A DNA stretch of 19,227 bases. Origin: Phoronis pallida. Lineage: Eukaryota; Phoronida; Phoronidae. Under the pieces are notes generated by a model that did no database searches, was not told the DNA's origin, and saw only the letters and a program-made list of their open reading frames with translations. Positions within the stretch are counted from its first letter, which is position 1, and every line of letters begins with the position of its first letter. A program made the translations under genes and the position numbers. The stretch is taken from contig JAOXYC010178690.1 in assembly GCA_028565715.1 (NCBI GenBank), forward strand, positions 1 to 19,227, written 5' to 3'. Positions 16,032 to 19,227 of this stretch are shown in pieces.

Positions 16032-17234
16032 TTAACTGAAAAATTGGAATATTTTTTTATTTAATATATATAGATTTAATCCTGAAGGATTTTCTACACT
16101 ATAATATCTTATTAGGCTGTTAATTTGTAATAATTTAAGCATTTGTTCTATATGCTTATTTTCTTTAGTAATATCAGCATCATTAGCAATAAGTTTTGCT
16201 TTTAAAATCTTCTCATTATCTTTTTGATTATTTTCTCTTGTACTTTCATCAATATCTTCATTATAAATACTATTAATTCCATAAGTGTCTATTGTTGCTA
16301 AATCATTACCATAATAAGAAAATATTTTAGATTTTTCTAAATTACTAGTATGATCTTTTAGATATTCTATAGTACTATTATTCATATCTTCTATATAACT
16401 TAATAAATCATGGATATTAAAAATACTAAGTATTATATCTTGCAATGTTTCACTAAATTCAATTATTTTTAAACGGCTATCTGGATATCTACTCTTATAT
16501 TGATCTATTAACTTATCTAATAATACAGAAATTTCTTCATCATAATGAGTTAATAAATAATTTTTTCTTTTTAATTTAATATCATCTTTATACATTAAAT
16601 GGTCTAAATAGTCTTCTTGTAATTCTCCTGGTTCAATATTAATTTGTAAAAGTGTTGCTTGTTCATACTCTTTACATAAAGTATATAGATAGTCTTCTAT
16701 ACTTTCTATTTCTGTTTTTTCAGATTTTTTTCTTAAAACATCTAATTCTAAATCAGTATATTTTTTAAAAGATAATTCTTTTTTTAAATCTTCAAATAAT
16801 ATTCTTGATATAAAAGAAGCATTAGATGAACTATTATTTAGAGTATATAATAAAAATCTATGAAATAATTTATGTTGATATTCTATTTTTTTTTCTTCTA
16901 AAGCAAGCATCTTAGTATGATCAGGTATAGCAACAACACTACTATTTTGTTGAGAATTTATTCCTCTTAATCTATTAATTACAGAGCTTATAAATGTTGT
17001 TGTTTGTAATTCAACATTTTTTTGTAATCTTAACAATAATGATTCACCAAAGTTTTTACATATTTCATGAACTACATGAATATCTCTTTGTATCGTAATA
17101 TTTTTAATATCACTATAAATAGCATATATAAATAAAGAACTAAATAATATAGTTATTATTACACCACTAAATAAATAATATTTATTTTTTTTAATTAATT
17201 TTTTAACTTCTTTAATTTTTATTTCTGTTGACAT
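16032..17234 (-). CDS. Hypothetical protein with one N-terminal membrane anchor
   Basis: The 400 residues start with a Lys-rich cytoplasmic stretch (1-19), one hydrophobic span (about 20-40), then a long, helix-rich and probably periplasmic part. No known domain is visible. Helices at about 160-200 contain Tyr-Thr-Asp-Leu-Glu-x-x-Val-Leu, a pattern also found in the 575-aa protein. A Phe-Asn-Ile-His-Asp block near 270 resembles Phe-Asn-Ile-Tyr-Asp in the 481-aa protein. There are few Cys residues. The gene starts 73 bp downstream of the 481-aa gene and has a 16-bp palindrome 38 bases before its start codon. The 217 bp after it (15815-16031) hold only AT-rich sequence. Confidence 0.7.
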   Translation of the reverse strand: MSTEIKIKEVKKLIKKNKYYLFSGVIITILFSSLFIYAIYSDIKNITIQRDIHVVHEICKNFGESLLLRLQKNVELQTTTFISSVINRLRGINSQQNSSVVAIPDHTKMLALEEKKIEYQHKLFHRFLLYTLNNSSSNASFISRILFEDLKKELSFKKYTDLELDVLRKKSEKTEIESIEDYLYTLCKEYEQATLLQINIEPGELQEDYLDHLMYKDDIKLKRKNYLLTHYDEEISVLLDKLIDQYKSRYPDSRLKIIEFSETLQDIILSIFNIHDLLSYIEDMNNSTIEYLKDHTSNLEKSKIFSYYGNDLATIDTYGINSIYNEDIDESTRENNQKDNEKILKAKLIANDADITKENKHIEQMLKLLQINSLIRYYSVENPSGLNLYILNKKIFQFFS

Positions 17235-17271
17235 AATATATATTTTTGTTATTTATATGAATAATATATTG

Positions 17272-17287
17272 TTTTACAAATGTAAAA
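17272..17287. promoter_or_regulatory. 16-bp perfect palindrome upstream of the 400-aa gene (operator-like)
   Basis: Bases 17272-17287 read ttttacaaatgtaaaa: 7-bp arms separated by two bases. It lies in the 73-bp gap between the 481-aa and 400-aa genes, 38 bases before the latter's ATG on the minus strand. There is no T-run after it, so it does not look like a terminator. A dimeric regulator site is possible; chance cannot be excluded in AT-rich DNA. Confidence 0.35.
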
Positions 17288-17307
17288 TTGATAATCTTAT
17301 AATTGTT

Positions 17308-18753
17308 TTAAATATAAAAATCAAAAATATTAGTAAGTATATTAAATAGTTCATTCATATAAGGATCATTTAATTTAATTACATCTCCACTAAATATACT
17401 AGAACGATATATACTTAATATTTCACCTAGACTCATATTTCTTGCAAATGCTTTTTTGCTTGGTTCGAAGTTTCTTGTTAATCCTTCCTTACGATAATAA
17501 TCAATTTTGTCTAGTACATACATAACTTTAACTAGATTGTCTAAATTTTTTAAATTTATAGTTGGTTCTTCACTTGAATTTAATAATTTATGCATAAATT
17601 TATTATTGTCAGTAAGAAGATTAAAATGATTAGAAGTATCTAAATTTTGACCTGTATAATGTCTATTTGTTATTATACAATGATGAAAAACATCAGATGC
17701 AGATTTTAATTGATCCTTTAATTTAGCAATATCATAAATATTGAAGAAAACTTCACATAAAGAATCTTCTAATTGAGAAACAATATATTTATCAAATTTG
17801 CTTAAAAATGGATCAAATATATCTTCAAGTTTTATTAATGATTTAAATAAATTATCTTTGTCCTTGCCTATAAATGGATCAAATATATTTTCAAGTTTTA
17901 TAAATGATTTACAAACCTTAGATGTATATACACCATCTTTTTCTCTATCTTTTATTTTATGATATAAATGTTTTTCTCTTACCCATGAATTATGTTGACT
18001 AAATAATAAATATGATCTAAATACATGTTTTTTATCTTTTAATTCTTCTATAAAATCCTGACCAAAGTAATTATCTACTGTACCAGGCGATAATAAATCT
18101 TTTGCGTCTCTATTTATATTTTCAGACAGACCTCTTAGTTTATCTCTCAATAATTTTGTTGAATGATTCAATAATTGCATTTGACTAACTGTTTTATCAA
18201 GAACAGATTTATTTGATGAATGTTTTATCTTGATATCTTCTTTAGAATCATAACTATTAACTATTGTAAGTTCATCTCTTGTATTATTAAGAATTTTAAT
18301 AGTTCCTGCTTTTATTTTGTCTTCAATTAAATCTAGATGTCTTGGTTTAGCAGGATTAATCCCTGTTATTAATTTAGAATGAAATGCAATACCTCTTTTA
18401 AATGTATTATTTTCATATTCATTAAAGTCAATAGACTTTAAATCAAATGTTTTTTTTAATGGTGGTTGTTCATTGACAACATGTTGATTTACAGACATAA
18501 AACAATCGTCAATACAATTCATTATATAAATTATTGATACTATAGTTAATATAAATGAACCAACAATAATATTAAAAATCGCAACACCTCTTAATATTTT
18601 TTCAGAATTAGTATCATTTTCAGTATCTTTATCGCTGCTATAATGGGAATAACATCCATCAGAACCGCAACTAATTTTACAATAATTTTTTGTATTAATA
18701 TTTTCTTCAGCTTTATTTTTATTAATTTTATCAAATTGATTATATTCATACAT
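17308..18753 (-). CDS. Hypothetical single-span membrane protein with internal 22-residue repeat
   Basis: The 481 residues carry a longer cytoplasmic N-terminus (1-55) with Cys at 25, 29 and 34, one hydrophobic span at about 57-78, Cys at 80 and 84 just after it, and a large helix-rich part that is probably periplasmic. A Lys-Ser-[FL]-Ile-Lys-Leu-Glu-[ND]-Ile-Phe-Asp-Pro-Phe block at 282-294 recurs at 304-316. A Phe-Asn-Ile-Tyr-Asp block near 340 resembles one in the 400-aa protein. I recognise no family. The paired Cys residues on both sides of the membrane might bind metal or form disulfides, but this is speculative. It begins 38 bp after the 94-aa gene and is likely in the same transcript. 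Confidence 0.7.
   Translation of the reverse strand: MYEYNQFDKINKNKAEENINTKNYCKISCGSDGCYSHYSSDKDTENDTNSEKILRGVAIFNIIVGSFILTIVSIIYIMNCIDDCFMSVNQHVVNEQPPLKKTFDLKSIDFNEYENNTFKRGIAFHSKLITGINPAKPRHLDLIEDKIKAGTIKILNNTRDELTIVNSYDSKEDIKIKHSSNKSVLDKTVSQMQLLNHSTKLLRDKLRGLSENINRDAKDLLSPGTVDNYFGQDFIEELKDKKHVFRSYLLFSQHNSWVREKHLYHKIKDREKDGVYTSKVCKSFIKLENIFDPFIGKDKDNLFKSLIKLEDIFDPFLSKFDKYIVSQLEDSLCEVFFNIYDIAKLKDQLKSASDVFHHCIITNRHYTGQNLDTSNHFNLLTDNNKFMHKLLNSSEEPTINLKNLDNLVKVMYVLDKIDYYRKEGLTRNFEPSKKAFARNMSLGEILSIYRSSIFSGDVIKLNDPYMNELFNILTNIFDFYI
17806..17911 (-). repeat. 66-bp-period internal duplication in the 481-aa gene
   Basis: Bases 17806-17845 and 17872-17911 match at 38 of 40 positions (differences at the 18th and 31st bases), separated by an unrelated 26 bases, so the period is 66 bp or 22 residues. 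The duplicated peptide centres on Leu-Glu-[Asn/Asp]-Ile-Phe-Asp-Pro-Phe. The linker after it differs between the copies. Confidence 0.92.
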
Positions 18754-18791
18754 ATTAAATTTTATATTTATTTATTTTTAAATATTTAACT

Positions 18792-19076
18792 TTATTGTGC
18801 TGCAGTTACTTTATTAAAAAAATTAACAAACATACCATCTTTCTGAATATTTGGGTCATTACGATATTTATCTTTAAAGTTGTTTCTTATATTTGCTATA
18901 TTTAAATCTTGAGCATCAATTACATTTTTAAAAAATTTAAATGGAGTATATAGACCTGGAGCAACAAATAAAGTAGTAAATATTAATGATAATAAATAGA
19001 CACATATAGATACTGTTATTAATATTAATATAAACTTTATAGTTAATTTTATTATGTATTTTACTTCTTCAAACAT
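18792..19076 (-). CDS. Small membrane protein, hypothetical
   Basis: This 94-residue protein has a hydrophobic region from about 9 to 38, long enough for one span, then a Pro-Gly-containing turn and a polar, charged C-terminal half (about 45-94) that is probably periplasmic. No family is recognised. It is first in the minus-strand block, 38 bp ahead of the 481-aa gene, and diverges from the presumed rpmJ start with 118 bp between. Its initiation site has the short purine stretch AAAG just before ATG, slightly better than those of its neighbours. Confidence 0.65.
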   Translation of the reverse strand: MFEEVKYIIKLTIKFILILITVSICVYLLSLIFTTLFVAPGLYTPFKFFKNVIDAQDLNIANIRNNFKDKYRNDPNIQKDGMFVNFFNKVTAAQ

Positions 19077-19194
19077 CTTTATTATATATTTTTTTTGAAT
19101 TGTAACAAAGATTATAATAAATATATGTAAATTTTATATAAAAATATAAGTTAAGAAATATTATAATCATTTATTATAATATAATTTAACTAAA

Positions 19195-19227
19195 ATGAAA
19201 GTTGTATCTTCTATAAGAGGAATAAAA
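19195..19227 (+). CDS. rpmJ: Probable 5' end of ribosomal protein L36 (rpmJ), cut by the right edge
   Basis: Only 11 codons are visible, encoding MKVVSSIRGIK. Alphaproteobacterial L36 proteins are about 41 residues and begin with Met-Lys-Val, then a Ser and a Lys/Ser-rich stretch (Met-Lys-Val-x-x-Ser-Leu-Lys-x-x-Lys), which this matches well. The gene continues outside the window, so the zinc-ligand or C-terminal residues cannot be seen. Confidence is limited by the short length. Confidence 0.5.
   Translation, partial: MKVVSSIRGIK

Noticed and set aside
19151-19180. Promoter for rpmJ with TATAAT at 19175-19180 and TTAAGA at 19151-19156
   Set aside because: The -35 matches only four of six positions, the leader would be under 10 bases, and TATAAT-like strings are everywhere in this DNA.

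Overview
The window is very AT-rich (roughly four fifths A+T by eye), with almost exclusively A/T-ending codons, proteins rich in I, K, N and Y, and hardly any Shine-Dalgarno sequences. It holds genes for a GatCAB amidotransferase, an RND efflux pump with its adaptor, and, cut by the right edge, the first 11 codons of what looks like alphaproteobacterial-type ribosomal protein L36. Together this suggests a reduced-genome, host-associated alphaproteobacterium, most likely in or near the Rickettsiales. That placement is an inference; no rRNA is present.

Left half (1-9435), mostly + strand. An unrecognised ORF possibly open at the left edge (to 465) is followed by a tight run: a small candidate GatC (494-751), a shortened and divergent GatA (760-2085), GatB (2092-3540) and an unknown helical protein (3573-4391). 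GatCAB converts mischarged Glu-tRNA(Gln) and/or Asp-tRNA(Asn) to the correctly aminoacylated tRNA. A lone minus-strand membrane micro-protein (4431-4667) sits head to head with a small + gene (4716-5042) that has a faint resemblance to DNA polymerase III chi. Then come an RND periplasmic adaptor (5051-6163, GTG start) and an AcrB-type RND permease (6190-9435), which form a pump pair. No TolC-like outer-membrane channel is in the window. The permease gene ends in a 15-bp tandem repeat whose last copy can pair with the convergent intergenic sequence.

Right half (9476-19076), all minus strand. Six consecutive genes have no family I recognise. Read in transcription order they are a 94-aa membrane protein, 481-aa and 400-aa proteins with one N-terminal membrane anchor, a 355-aa soluble protein, a 1057-aa Cys/His-rich soluble protein, and a 575-aa anchored protein with an acidic repeat. 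Gaps are 38-217 bp. Several carry recent-looking internal repeats (39 bp, 42 bp and 66 bp periods), which suggests rapid change. By eye the 355-aa protein may be a distant paralogue of residues ~550-780 of the 1057-aa protein. This block is the best candidate for an undescribed system, perhaps an envelope-anchored complex with soluble partners or effectors, but no function can be assigned from sequence alone.

No gap without a gene exceeds 300 bases. The largest (11204-11412 and 15815-16031) are very AT-rich and show no RNA gene. I saw no tRNA, rRNA, CRISPR, transposase or IS ends.
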